Assembly: GCF_027579695.1 (NCBI RefSeq)
Contig: NC_083587.1
Location: 4,875,501 to 4,939,500, forward strand
Origin: Neoarius graeffei
Taxonomy: Eukaryota; Chordata; Actinopteri; Siluriformes; Ariidae
Direction: 5' to 3'
Length of the DNA stretch: 64,000 nucleotides
The notes under the pieces were generated by a model. It had not been told where the DNA came from. It worked only from the letters and a program-made list of their open reading frames with translations, and ran no database searches. Positions 1 through 11,600 of the stretch are shown here, one piece after another (position 1 is the first letter of the stretch; each line of letters starts with the position of its first letter). The position numbers and the translations under genes are program-made.

Positions 1-676
1 TTACACCATCTGAAGCTAAAGCGCGTGGGTTGCAGTGGCGGCTGGTAGTCTTTCAAACAGGGGAGGCTTGTCGGTTACGATATTTCCAGATTTTAAAAGA
101 AAAAAGAAAAAAACACATCAATTTTGCCCATACTCTTGCCTCTGATCTGGCTGACTGTTGGCAGGGTCACAAACTGTGAAATAACAGGTTCTTTTGGCCC
201 ATTAGCCTACTGTCCAATATACATGATGGTGGTGTTGGGGGGGGATATATTTTAACATTTTATATTTTAAAATTGTGGCATGTTGTTTAAAAATTGATCA
301 TTATTGAAAGCAGCTCTTTGTCAGGAACCTCAGCGGTAACAGCAGAGTGTTCTGGAATAGGCACAAGCACTGACCTTGGGGATCCAAACATAGAGCTGGG
401 TGCCACACATTTCATTCAATGACACTTTCCCTATATTTTACTTATTTTGACTGAGAAATGTTTTATTGACAATTTTGATAACCCTTCACTTTTAATCCAG
501 GTCTGTAGTGTGAAATGTTCTTGGCTGTGTTTTTGTTTAAAATGTTTTCCAAATTGTAGCTGTGTTTAATTCATATCCAGAGAAATATATATTCCAATAT
601 AATATACTCAGCATAAACATTTTAAATAGATTCTATATTTTTGGTCCATCCATGACATATTACTAAAGTAGCCTAT

Positions 677-880
677 TTACTGTTGTTGATGTGGGTCACT
701 TGCTGTTAGCCAATTCACTTTCTCGTACCAGGAGAGCTGAAAGGAACGAGTATTATTCCCTACCTTTTTCACCAAGTCAATTTGAGGCGTTGGTCTACCC
801 TGCTCTTTAATTTTAATTTTTTCCTCGAAAGGAAGACTGGCAAATGGCTTTGCCAAAATTAAATCAGCAATGCTTGGCAT
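677..880 (-). pseudogene. First-exon fragment of a ZMYM1/TTF-type hAT transposase
   Basis: A 67-residue reading frame on the minus strand has the pattern KPFASLPFEEKIKIKEQGRP followed by RSFQLSWYEKVNWLTAS. This resembles the region just before the TTF-type zinc finger of fish zinc finger MYM-type protein 1-like proteins, which are hAT transposases. The frame closes at a TAA that overlaps a possible splice donor (CA|GTAAAT) at about 664-678, so it may be an exon, not a complete protein. The zinc-finger cysteines, the catalytic core and the dimerisation region are all missing from this element. It sits inside the hAT element at 33-2100. Family assignment is by recalled motif only. Confidence 0.5.
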
Positions 881-998
881 CCGTGCGCAGCTTTCTTGCT
901 AGCTGACTAGCCCCCTCAAGTTCAAGTTCAGTCACTCAAATAAACGAAATTTCTGGAACTAAGATAGCAAACTTGACAACACTATATTTACACTTTAT

Positions 999-1376
999 CT
1001 CATCTCATCTCATTATCTCTAGCCGCTTTATCCTTCTACAGGGTCGCAGGCAAGCTGGAGCCTATCCCAGCTGACTACGGGCGAGAGGCGGGGTACACCC
1101 TGGACAAGTCGCCAGGTCATCACAGGGCTGACACATAGACACAGACAACCATTCACACTCACATTCACACCTACGGTCAATTTAGAGTCACCAGTTAACC
1201 TAACCTGCATGTCTTTGGACTGTGGGGGAAACCGGAGCACCCGGAGGAAACCCACGCGGACACGGGGAGAACATGCAAACTCCACACAGAAAGGCCCTCG
1301 CCGGCCCCGGGGCTTGAACCCAGGACCTTCTTGCTGTGAGGCGACAGTGCTAACCACTACACCACCGTGCCGCCCC
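999..1376 (-). mobile_element. tRNA-headed SINE, type A tail (V-SINE-like)
   Basis: Read on the minus strand it starts with a tRNA-like head containing A-box GTGGTGTAGTGGTTAGC and B-box GGTTCAAGCCC, followed by a conserved central part and a LINE-like tail (GGATAGGCTCCAGCTTGCC, then GACCCTGTAGAAGGATAAAG). It is flanked by a perfect 13-bp duplication ATTTACACTTTAT at 986-998 and 1377-1389, so it is a full insertion. Reading frames on either strand here are incidental. Confidence 0.85.
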
Positions 1377-1630
1377 ATTTACACTTTATTTACAATGAAA
1401 ATATATACAAACTAAAAAAGCTGGTAGAAACCGTATGTAATGAATGAAATCGAAATGTAAGCTGATCTCTTACAATACACCACAGCACTTGCGATTCCGC
1501 ATGAGACTGAACTGAAATTCACCGCTGCCTGTCTATAGTTGAAATGAGCTGTCAATCAAAGAAAATATCCGGCCGCTTTCACCAATCACCAGTCTCCTCG
1601 CGGAAACGCCATGTCCCTCCCACTGTGAGG

Positions 1631-1852
1631 CTGGGAGTCCGTGGGCGGGCATTTTTGCAGTATTTGTCCAATAACCGTCTTGCATTTTGAGATTGACAAG
1701 CGCATAGCTCCCAAATGCCATTGAAGTCCACTGAAGCTGGGAGTCCGTGAGACTCTGTGGACAGGCATTTTCACAATATTTGTCCAATAACCATCTTGCA
1801 TTTTGAGATTGACAAGCGCATAGCTCCCAAATGCCATTGAAGTCCACTGAGG
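1631..1852. repeat. Two-copy tandem repeat inside the hAT element
   Basis: Units 1631-1736 (106 bp) and 1737-1852 (116 bp) both begin CTGGGAGTCCGTG and share TTTGTCCAATAACC, TTGCATTTTGAGATTGACAA and the following GCGCATAGCTCCCAAATGCC. The second unit carries about 10 extra bases near its start. It is a local duplication within the non-coding right arm of the hAT element. Confidence 0.8.
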
Positions 1853-2108
1853 CTGGGCTGCATCGGGCTGTCACGAGGGGGAAAAACTCACGCACACATT
1901 AGGCGAACTGGGGAAAGTTATAACAGAATGATTTTGCACTGTTGTTGAGTTGAGCACATATATTTCTATGATTCTGGATCTGAAATAGCAATGTTATAAG
2001 GTCGGCTATAACATAAGCCTAGCGCAATTCATCCTACACGATGTTCGTCATTTTTAGAGGAGGCTGAGCCTCCCTCATTGTCTTAGAGCAATCGCCCGTG
2101 GTGTGTTG

Positions 2109-2661
2109 AAATGCTGTTTTATGATTTGGCGAGTTGTAAACTGAGCGTGATGTCGCGCGCGCTGATTGGCTGCCGAGTTCAAAATGAAGCCATTCGTTAA
2201 CTTCCGAGAGTTAATTTATGCACAATCATATTTAAACTGTTTACCTGACCTTTGGCCAGGTTGGGGAGTGTGGAGTTTGAACATATTTCTATTTGAATTT
2301 CACCGTTCTGATGGTCTCCTTGCCGCAACCGTCTTTGTCTACAAGATGCTATTTTCCCACCAAAATGACGCTTCCAAACAACGCCGAACATCTCCGAAGA
2401 TGCACGAAGATGACACACACTCCTGCCGTGGAGCGGAGTGTGACGAAAACAAAGATGACGGACCTCGTATCGAAAAGGTGCATTTTACGAACAATTTCTT
2501 CACAATTCTGGGTAAAATATGAGTAATAAAATGTGTTAATTTGTATCGAAAACGTGCTGGCCCACCGGGCCACTGTTTGGCCAAATTTAGTGGCCCAAAC
2601 TGGCCCGAAAGACATAAAAAACACCGCCAGGCCATCGGGCAAGTGCTAATGTCGAGCCCTG
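2109..2661. mobile_element. hAT remnant; only the right end recognised
   Basis: The right end reads ...TGTCGAGCCCTG (ending at 2661), the reverse of the CAGGGCTCGACA terminus also seen at 29,594. Just inside it (2555-2640) are repeated GGCCC/GGGCC words, a subterminal repeat pattern like those of the other hATs here. No matching left end is visible. Short frames in 2166-2526 have no recognisable product. Confidence 0.4.
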
Positions 2662-3354
2662 CTTCATAACTGATTGATCTAAACAGAGGCAGTAATGAAT
2701 CATCTATAAGAAAGTTATCTATCCTGGAATATGATTGATGTACAGGAGGAAAAAAAGGAAAATGCTTTCGAACGTGGGTTTTGGTGTCTCCATGGGTCAA
2801 TAACTCCATATGCTTGCATGAAAGAATTTATTGCCTGGGCCGCCTTGCTAATAGTTTTGCTGGTGGGATTAGAGCGGTATAAATTTGGACACAAAACACA
2901 ATTGAGATCACCCCCAGTATCAATTTGTGCATGTCTAAAGCTGGAAGGTGTGAAAAAAACTGTTGAAAAAAACCTGCATCATCCCAGTTAGGTGTGTAGA
3001 CATTAGCTAACACCATTGGTATGCCAAATAACTTCCCTTTAATTATTACAAACCTACCATTTTTATCTGAGATACTTCACTCTCTGAGAATTGAACTCCA
3101 GCATGGATTAAAATGGCAACACCTCGGGATTTGCAATTAAACTTAGAATGGTACATCCATGAAAAACCTTTCTTATGCAGTCTGCCATGATCTTTCAGGT
3201 GTAAATGGGTCTCTTGCAAATAAACTATGTCTACAGACATTTTCCTTAAGTGTGCAAATACTTTGCTACATTTAACTGGGTGGTTAAGACCATGAACATT
3301 CCAGGTGACTATCCTTGTTCTTGGTTCAGTTATACTAGGACCAACTGATGCCAT
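2662..3354 (-). pseudogene. L1-type ORF2 endonuclease fragment
   Basis: On the minus strand the first 102 residues (3354-3046) contain IVTWNVHGLNHPVK and VYLQETHLHLKDHGR, the opening of the apurinic-type endonuclease domain of L1/Tx1-clade LINEs. After a frame change the reading continues as MVLANVYTPNWDDAGFFQQF (3016-2828), and after another as SYSRIDNFLIDDSLLP, the SRIDYF-like motif near the end of the domain. Reverse transcriptase is absent; the copy is cut at 2662 by the hAT remnant. At least two frameshifts make it dead. The next reading frame to the left (2809-2339) is a chimera of this LINE and the hAT remnant, not a gene. Confidence 0.7.
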
Positions 3355-3895
3355 AAAGTAGGTTTATAAATTCAGTGCATATCATTAACATATCGACAAA
3401 TGCAAGTCATCTGATATAAGGATCCACTGCAAAAAAATAATAATAATAATTTCTGGGAAGTTGATCAAAGAAACAAAAAAGAACAAAAAGTAATACAAAA
3501 AACCAGTATAGAGAGAAACAGAATGGTTTCTCTGTAAGGGTTGCTCTACATGGGGCTTTAGTCCAAATCACACCAACAAGAAACATCCAAAAAAAGGTAA
3601 AAAGCTTACCATGTCTCTCGCTAGAACTGACACACTTCAAATAAGAAAGTCCACAATGTCATTTGTCATTTCACACAACTTGTGCTGTTTAGTAACCTCG
3701 CAGCGACTCCATTAATAGGCTACCTTGAATCAATAACCTATTGCTATCACAACGACAGGGCTACATTCTCCATTTAGTCTGACATAAGGGCACCTAGTCT
3801 ACTCAGTTGGCTTGTTAATTATTTTCTCAGTAACATAGTCCTTTGCCTTACTTGGGTCTTTGAATTTTTCTACTGTACCATCTGGAAGTATTCAA
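3355..3895 (-). mobile_element. L1 5' side, with possible ORF1 C-terminal trace
   Basis: This is the sequence upstream of the L1 endonuclease on the same strand. Near 3800-3890 the minus strand reads DGTVEKFKDPSKAKDYV, a pattern like the C-terminal end of L1 ORF1 proteins. The span 3407-3640 is low-complexity and T/A-rich. No complete ORF1 is present. The ORF1 assignment is weak. Confidence 0.35.
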
Positions 3896-5075
3896 TTAGT
3901 AACTCATGCTGGATATGCCACTCATTGCATTCAAACTGGACCAACATGCTGCTGGACAATGAGATGGCTGGAGAGCTCAACAAGAACAGAACCAAGTGCT
4001 GGGTGGGTGAGAGTATGCAATTAGTCCTCTTCATAGGACAACTATTTCACAATACAGATACATCTGGGGTATACATCAAGCCACAGACAGCCTAATCTCT
4101 AACTTTTCTAGACCCCCCCTGAACCACTGCAGCACATGGTTTCATATCTAGTTCCACGGGCACAAGGAGACATGTGTATGTTCTGATGGCTCAACACCTC
4201 TTGGTATGTCTGAATGTAAAGCATATATGCAATACTCCCAGAATGAAACAAGGTGCCGCATCAGTTCTGCTAATTCCAGCATCAATATAAACAAGGAAAA
4301 GCTGAGCATGGTTTCCTATTCACTGATCATGTGGATTTGCGGTTTGCATGTATACTCAATAATTCAAACAGATTGGAACTGGAATAGGTGTTGTTACCTG
4401 TCCATGGTGTTCCCTGGCCTAATGATTGTTCAAGATAATCCATTTCAGAAGAAAGCTCACCACATCATGAGATGATCAACACCCACTAGATATAATGGGT
4501 ATGTCCTCGCTGATCCCTGGACATCACCTGGAGCAAATGTGGGGTGGTCACTGTTCCTGGGTGGAGGAACAATAGCAGCATTAAACAAGATCAATGGGCT
4601 GGCATGGCAGTTGCTAAGGTTCATGAGGTACAGAGTCAGCCCTCGCCCTCATGAATAATTAATTGGATGCCCTCAGGAAGGTGGTGATTCAGAACAGACT
4701 TGCACTTGATACATTATTGGCAGAGAAAGGTGGAGTAAACACCTCCTGTTGTTTCTATATACCAGGCAACTATCAGAACAGCTCCTCCAATCATTGCTCA
4801 TATGCAAGAGGCAGTGACGGCCCCAGTGCCCGCCAACGATTCCTGGTACTCCTGTTTTCTCCAATGGGGTAATGGATGGGGACATTGGTTATTGACCATA
4901 CTCATGCCGGTAATGTGTGTATTATTCCTGATATGTCTGGTTGTACCATGTATTCTATGATGCTTGAGAGATATGATGATGATGATGATGATGATGATGG
5001 TGCATGCTGTCATGGGAAGTTACCAGATGGTGAAGATGGATCTAGAGGTCTGGCCTCCAAGGCTGTATGAGCATT
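3896..5075 (+). pseudogene. Orphan endogenous retrovirus env remnant (mainly TM subunit)
   Basis: Broken plus-strand frames carry hallmarks of a retroviral transmembrane envelope subunit: a stretch with NRLALDTLLAEKGGV followed by CCFYIPGN (about 4690-4775), matching the heptad-repeat/CX6CC region of class I-type env proteins. Downstream is a hydrophobic stretch (about 4860-4960), probably the membrane anchor, then a short Asp-coding GAT microsatellite. Upstream pieces (from about 3950) may be the end of the surface subunit. Stops and frameshifts interrupt it at many points, for example near 4475, 4655 and 4870. No gag or pol of the same element is visible; L1 sequence lies on the left. It is an old, non-functional fragment; the exact virus genus is not determinable here. 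Confidence 0.6.
4973..5000. repeat. (GAT)n microsatellite
   Basis: About nine GAT repeats lie at the end of the env remnant. Confidence 0.9.
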
Positions 5076-5805
5076 ATAAACCCCTTTCTCAAATGTGGAT
5101 GATTATGAACTGGAGATAAAATTTTTGCTATATATAGAACTATAGATAATTTTGCTTATGCTTATTGCTGGCTGAAGAAATATCTTGATAGTTATGTTTG
5201 ATTTTGATGATGTGAATGTACATATTTTCCTATCTGTTCATTTTTCATTTGGGTAGAGATGCCTATGTCTCACAAAAACAGCAGTTTGATCATTTCTAGT
5301 TCCCTTTTAATGAAGTGCCTGTTGAAAACCTGTGTAGAAGGGACAGGAAACAGAAAATATGTATTAGGTAAAGTCTTTTGCTTTATGATAGTTATCAAAT
5401 AATTTATAAAAGGGGGAGAGGAAAATATAATTTTTAGAGAATTTAGGACTTTAAGTGATCTTTAGAAAAATAAGCTCTGAGACATTGTGTCATTGTGTCT
5501 CATGATGAAGAATGTTGTTTTTGTGTCACACTGTTCTATTTGAGGTTATCAAAAATAATGTGTACAGGCGGAGATGATAAAGATAGTGAAGTATGTGTTC
5601 TTGTCTGTGAAAGGGGAACATCTGATATGTCCATCATGCTAAGCTGTATAAAGCAGAGTGTATTAACAGAAGGTGCTTCTTTGGGTGAAATGCTTTGTGA
5701 TTTTCATTGCAGAGAAGCCCTCTTGCAGGAGTATAATAAACTCATATTTCTGTCTTTTTTTCCTAACAGTCTTAGGGTGTTGAATTATTATGCTTTTTCC
5801 ACTGC
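5076..5805 (+). other. Gene-free stretch after env; possible polypurine tract and LTR remnant
   Basis: A purine run AAAAGGGGGAGAGGAAAA (about 5408-5425) follows the env remnant at a distance expected for a retroviral polypurine tract. AATAAACTC near 5740 could be a poly(A) signal of a following LTR. I find no second LTR copy and no clear TG...CA ends, so this is a suggestion only. The 114-residue frame at 5495-5839 has no recognisable domain. Confidence 0.3.
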
Positions 5806-6949
5806 AAGGAAAACATTTAAATGTCTTGGAATGGCCTAATCAAAGTTCAGACCTCAATCCAGAGATTGAGACTCTGTGGCATAACTTGAAGATTGCTGTA
5901 CACCAATACAACCCATCTAACTAGAAAGAGTTGGAGCAGTTTTGCCTTGAGGAATGGGCAAAAATCCCAGTAGCTAGATGTGCTAAGCTAGTTGAGACAT
6001 ACCCCAAGAGACTTGCAACTGTAATTGCAGCAAAAGATGGTTCTACAAAGTATTGACCTTTTTTTTGGGGGGGGGATACCTATGCACACTCCAGATTTCT
6101 TTTTTTTATCATCATATACCAGAGCTTTTTGTATTTTATTTTTATTTTCTTTCTTTTTCAATTTTTATTTATTTTTTTCTCTGTGTGTTTGTGTAGTTTG
6201 ATGTTTGTTTGTGTGTTTTGTCCGCCGGTTGTGGTGTGGCTCCAAACCCAGTTTTGGGCATTGGTTCCCTCCAGGCCTTGGTTCACTGTGGGTGATGCCT
6301 GCGCTCCCAGCTGTGGACTGCAGTGAGCTCGTTGCTCATTTAACATTTGTGATTGTCCAGCGCTCCGCGTTTTAATGCTTGGCGTGATGTTCTGAGCAAT
6401 GTTGCTCGGTGGCATCGCAGCGGCTGTGCGGGCGGTTTTGGACACACCAGCTCTCTGCGTGACGGAGCTTCTCTGCTCGCTTTGTGGATCCACGGCGTGG
6501 TGTTCGGGCGATGGCGTCGAGGCGGCTGTGCTGGAGACGTGGGACTCGTTTTCATGCGCCTTTTGGTGGGACTGTGGCTGCTACACCACAGGAATTACAT
6601 CCTGACCCCTACTTGGTGGATTTTTTTTATTATTTATTTATTTATTTATTTCCCTTTATTATTTATTTATTTATTTATTTATTTGTCTATAATTGTAAAG
6701 CGTCCTTGGGTTTCTTGAAAGGTGCTATATAAATTAAACTTATTATTATTATTATTATTATTATTTTATCTTAATTATTATTTGTGTCACAATGAAACAA
6801 CAATTTGCACCTTTAAAGTGGTAGGGATGTTGTGTAAATCAAATGGTACTAATCCCCCAAAAATCCATTTTAATTCCATCTTGTAATGTGACAAAACAGG
6901 ACACACACCAAGGGGGATGAATACTTTTGCAAGACACTGTATGCAGTCT
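5806..6949 (+). mobile_element. Tc1-like transposon, 3' part, split by an insertion
   Basis: 5806-6058 encodes the degraded C-terminal end of a Tc1-family transposase, readable as WP(N)QSPDLNP-like then EWAKIPV(A)[11 protein letters not shown] in broken frames, ending at the KYW/KVLT stop region. The right terminal repeat resumes at 6771 and ends GGGGGATGAATACTTTTGCA...CACTG at 6949, followed by TA (6950-6951). The 5' half is absent. The interior is interrupted by the insertion at 6111-6770. Confidence 0.8.
6111..6770 (+). mobile_element. Non-LTR retrotransposon 3' tail with (TTTA)n and (ATT)n
   Basis: Inserted in the Tc1 remnant, with TTTATC at 6105-6110 and again at 6765-6770 as a likely short target duplication. 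The sequence ends TTGTAAAGCGTCCTTGGG, then GGTGCTATATAAATTAAAC and a TTA repeat, the typical 3' end of fish LINE or SINE insertions. It contains (TTTA)n near 6630-6690. No coding sequence survives; the clade is not determined. Confidence 0.55.
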
Positions 6950-6951
6950 AC

Positions 6952-8103
6952 AGTACATAAATTATCTTTTTTTAATTTTTATCATGCTTGGGATGTCTGG
7001 AAAGGAGGATGCCAGAATTCTTTCCCCTGTCTCCATGTGTTGATTGCCCTGTCATTCATTGTTTTCCAGAATAAATGCTGACAGATCAACTCTTCACTTC
7101 CTCTGCATCATCTATTAGCCACACATAGACTTTGTTATTATTAGAGTAACTGACTGGTTATAGTCAGTTACACACACTTGCCTCAGTATTTTTTCACTCA
7201 GACTTAAGTATTTATTTCCCTATGTAATTTACTTAATTACTTTTGAAATCAACATCAACAATGGACACACAACGGAGCTATCTGGCACACTGCCACTAAT
7301 TCCTTGCAAAATCCTTTGCCCTGTTGCTTTTTTGGTGTGTCTGGCTATGTTTTGGCTGAGCTGAAGTCCCAGTCATGTTTCGCCACTGGTTAAACGTGAT
7401 ATTGCAACATTTTGAAACGTACCAAAGTATGTTGTTTTTCACTTTTAAATGCCCATTATTGAAGTATCTGTTTTTGTTATCCTTTCACCGTCTAAGGAGC
7501 ATTATTATGATGGTGAGAGTGGCACTGGATATCTGGCCTGAAGGATCAAAACTATTCATAGACTGCATGCTGAACCTGAAAATTATGCTTTTTGTGACCA
7601 CTGTTTGGCAACTACAACATTTTTTCATAGACTGTATAAAAGTATATTTTGATGATAATGTGAAACTCATCAATTGTGAAATTTGCACATATAATAGAAA
7701 AATGGGAAAAAGTGGATGAAATTTTTTGTGAGAAATATTGTCCAATCAAAACCCCCATCTTATCACAATTCTCTGCTGCTTTCTACAACCAATCATGTGT
7801 CTTCTTTTTGCACCCCTCCCAGCACAACAATGTCATCTGTGTCATCAGGAACAGATGACTCTGAAGGAATATTTTCTGCATTTTATTACATGCACATGAT
7901 GAATTCACATGGTAAACTTCTTCCTTTTAGTGAAAAGAGTTTCAAAAAGTTCAAAGAGTGCACTGCATTGTGGAAAGAGTTTGAAGAAAAACCAGAATCT
8001 AAGATCACAACACAAGCAGACTTTCTTGATTTTGACAGGAGTGGTGCATGTATAAGATGAGATGCAGATGAGATGCAAAGGTTGGTGCAACAATTTAACA
8101 GAA
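6952..8103. other. No recognised gene; one unassigned 114-residue frame
   Basis: The stretch between the Tc1 end and the chromovirus holds no recognised TE end. A plus-strand frame at 7716-8060 ends HGKLLPFSEKSFKKFKEC...KPESKITTQADFLDFD, a soluble, Lys/Glu-rich composition that looks protein-coding, but I cannot name it. It is cut shortly before the chromovirus LTR. Frame 7375-7719 looks like chance. Confidence 0.3.
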
Positions 8104-8653
8104 TGTTAGGGTTTTGCTGGGATTCGAACGCAGGTCGTTGGTGTGAAATCCAGCAAACCTCCACGAGGTCACCAGGGGGATGACTCAAAATGCAGAGGCG
8201 TGAGGCGAAAGTAGAGTATCAAAAAAACAGTTTATTTACACTATTTACAATCCAATGGAAAAAACAAAAAGAAAATCCAAAAGCTCAGAAGATAAACCAA
8301 AAATAAAAATATCGAAAGGTTAAATGTCCAAAAACAAAAGGAAAGGCAAAATGCTGAACGCTCAGAAGATCAAAAAAGTACAAAGTCTAAAGAAAGCAAA
8401 AATATCAAAAACACAAGGGCACAGGCAAGATACATGGGACAGAGGAAACTAGCACGAGACAGCATAGCATAAAGACTGTGACAAAGGAACAAACAGAGGG
8501 GTATTTATACACAAACTAATTAAGGAACAGGGCGGGGCAGGAAACAGGCAATCAAGACAAACAAAAACACAGTGGCGACCTCTAGAGGCCAAAACAAACA
8601 TGACAAGATAAACATAGCGGCCTCTAGAGGCCAAAACAGTCCCAGTCCTAACA
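8104..8653 (-). repeat. 3' LTR of the chromovirus
   Basis: 550 bp, nearly identical to the 5' LTR, with small differences including a 2-base loss in the mRNA-start box (AAAGACTGTGAC near 8470 instead of AAAGACTCCGTGAC) and CpG-type changes. The first bases of the LTR (TGTTAG) provide the stop codon of the pol frame. Confidence 0.95.
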
Positions 8654-11600
8654 GGACCCCCCCCCCCCCCCCCAGGAGCATCTGACGTTCCCAGGGCGAT
8701 CCAGATGGGCCGAATGGAAGTCCCGACAAAATCCTTTATCTAAAATGTCCCGGGCGGGGACCCAACAGCGTTCCTCAGGGCCATAGCCCTCCCAGTCTAC
8801 CAGATATTGAAGCCCGCCGCGGACCCGGCGGGAGTCAAGCAGGCGATGCACAGTGAACACAGTCTGACCCTGGAAGATGCGGGGGGGTGGGGGATTCCTA
8901 GGGGCAGGGGCATACGTGGATGTCAGTATGGGCCGCAACAGGGAAACATGGAATGTGGGATTGATTCTCAGAGTCCGGGGCAACTGGAGCCGGTAGGCGA
9001 CAGGGTTCACCCTGCGCACCACCTTGAAGGGGCCAATGTAGCAAGGAGCAAGCTTGCGGTTCTCCACCCACAGCGGAAGGTCCTTGGTGGACAGCCAAAC
9101 CTGCTAACCAGGGTGGAAAGCATGGGCAGGTCTTCTATGGCGGTTGGCCTGAGTCTGGTTGGTTCTGGAGGTCTGGATGAGGGTCCTCCTGACCTTGCTC
9201 CAGGTCTTGCGACACCGTCTCACATATTGGTTGACCGAGGGCACCCCCGCGTCCTCCTCCTGGTCCGGGAACAGAGGTGGCTGGAACCCAAATTGGCACT
9301 GGAATGGCGACAGCTTGGTGGCCGATGACTGCAGGGTGTTGTGGGCGTACTCTGCCCATGGCAGCCAGGTGCTCCATGATGTCGGGTTATCCATAGCCAG
9401 GCCTCGCAGGGTGGTTTCCAGGTCCTGGTTGAGCCTCTGTCTGGCCATTGGACTGTGGGTGGAACCCAGAGGAGAGGCTGGCAGTGGCTCCGATGAGCTT
9501 GCAAAACCCGTGCCACACTCGAGAGGAGAACTGGGGCCCCCAGTCAGAGACGATATCCTGTGGGAAACCAAAGACTCGGAAGACATGATTAAACAATAGT
9601 TTAGCTGTTTCAAGAGCAGAAGGGAGCTTGCACAGTGGTATAAAGAGGCAGGCCTTGGAGAATCTGTCAACAATGACAAAAATGACAGTGTTACCTTGTG
9701 ATTCAGGGAGACCCGTGATGAAGTCGACTGCCACGTGGGACCAGGGATGCCGGGGAATGGTCAGAGGATGCAGGAGGCCCTGGGGATGTTGTCGTGGGTT
9801 CTTGCTTCTGGTGCACACCTCGCAGGAAAGGACGAATGACCTCACTTCCTTCTCCATGCTTGGCCACCAGAAGCATCTTCTCAAAAAGTCCAGGGTCCTT
9901 CGAGCTCCCGGGTGGGTGGTGAGAGGGGACGAGTGACCCCACTGGAGAACCTTGGCCCGGGCTTTATGTGGGACGTACCAGAGGCCCAGTGGCCCCGTCC
10001 CAGGACCGGGGTCCTGGCATTGGGCTCGTTGGACGGCCTCTTCAATACCCCAGCGGACAGGGGCCACAATCCAGGACACAGGGATAATAGGCCCAACTTC
10101 GCTCTCCCTGTTGGTGGGAGTGAACAGCCTGGAAAGCGCATCAGGTTTGTTGTTTTTGGAGCCGGGGCGGTATGATAGGGTAAAGTCGAACTGACTGAAA
10201 AACAAGGCCCACCTAGCCTGTCGTAGATTGAGTCTCTTTGCTTGCTGGAGGTACTCCAGGTTCTTGTGGGCCGTCCAGACCAAAAATGGATGTTGCGCTC
10301 CCTCCAGCCAGTGCCTCCACTCCTCAAGGGCCAGTTTAACTGCTAGCAGTTCTCGATCCCCCACGTCATACTGGGACTCCGCAGAACTCAGGCAGTGGGA
10401 GAAGTATGCGCAGGGGTGCAGCCTTCCTTCCAAGCGTTGAGAGAGGACCGCGCTGACGCCGCTGTCTGAGGCGTCCACCTCGATGATGAAGGGTTGCGAA
10501 GGGTCCGGGAGGACCAGAATGAGTGACATGCAGAAGCGGTGCTTGAGGTCTTTGAACACCTTTTCCGCCTGAGGAGACCAGACATACGATCCACCTGTCC
10601 CTTTGGTGAGGTCCAATATGGGCACTGCTACAGAACTAAAGTTCCTGATAAACTTGCAGTAGAAGTTAGCAAATCCTAAGAACCGCTGAACCTCTTTGAT
10701 AGACTTGAGGGTGGGCCAGTCCTGGACGGCCAGGGTCTTGGCTGGATCCATCTGGAGTTGGCCTGTCCGTATAATAAAACCCAGAAAGGAGACCTCAGGA
10801 ACATGAAATTCGCATTTCTGGGCCTTAGCAAACAGATTGTTCTGTAGCAGCCTCTGGAGAACCTGGCGGACATGGTGGCGGTGCTCCTGCATGGTCTTGG
10901 AAAAGATTAGGATGTCGTCGAGGTAGACAAAAACATACTGGTTAATCATGTCCCTCAAGACGTCGTTGATTAGGGCCTGAAAAACAGCTGGTGCATTGGT
11001 GAGTCCGAAGGGCATCACCTGGTACTCGTAGTGCCCAGACGGGGTGTTAAAGGCAGTCTTCCACTCGTCTCCCTGACGGATACGGATGAGGTGGTATGCG
11101 TTCCATAAGTCCAATTTGGTGAAGACAGTGGCGCCTTGGAGCAGATCAAACGCTGTGGACATCAGCGGAAGGGGATAGCGGTTGCGTACAGTGATCTTGT
11201 TCAGACCCCTGTAATCAATACATGGCCGGAGCCCCCCATCCTTCTTGCCGACAAAGAAGAAGCCGGCACCAGCAGGTGAGGTGGAGGGTCGAATGAACCC
11301 AGAGGCCAAGGCTTCCTTGATGTACTCTTCCATGGCCTTGCGTTCTGGCTGAGAGAGGGAAAACAGTTTGCCACGAGGAGGGGTAGTCCCAGGGAGCAAG
11401 TCAATGGCACAGTCGTAGGCATGGTGCGGAGGAAGAACGGCAACCCTGCTCTTGCTGAAAACTTCCTTGAGATCCCAGTACTCTGTGGGAACTTGAGATA
11501 ACTCGGTGAGATCAGGAAGCTTGGCAGGAGACACAGGAGAGCTAGAAAGCAGACAAAAGGCATAGCAAGCAGGACCCCACTCCACAACCTGGCTAATGAC

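Larger units (their letters stand above)
33..2100 (-). mobile_element. Non-autonomous hAT transposon, complete, with SINE inside
   Basis: The element begins CAGTGGCGGCTGG and ends CAATCGCCCGTG, an imperfect terminal inverted repeat followed on both sides by a GGGAGGCT box. It is flanked by near-identical octamers GTGGGTTG (25-32) and GTGTGTTG (2101-2108), the 8-bp target duplication expected of hAT transposons. One exon of a TTF/ZMYM1-like transposase lies on the minus strand at 677-880, and a SINE has inserted at 999-1376. The rest of a transposase is absent, so the copy is non-autonomous. Confidence 0.75.

Noticed and set aside
2339-2809. 156-residue minus-strand gene
   Set aside because: It is a chance fusion of an L1 endonuclease fragment with an hAT remnant.
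6129-6732. Several overlapping 65-121-residue plus-strand frames
   Set aside because: They lie in a LINE 3' UTR with (TTTA)n and have low-complexity ends.
8807-9599. Plus-strand frames in the chromovirus (8807-9328, 9159-9599 and others)
   Set aside because: Antisense shadows of integrase and chromodomain coding sequence.
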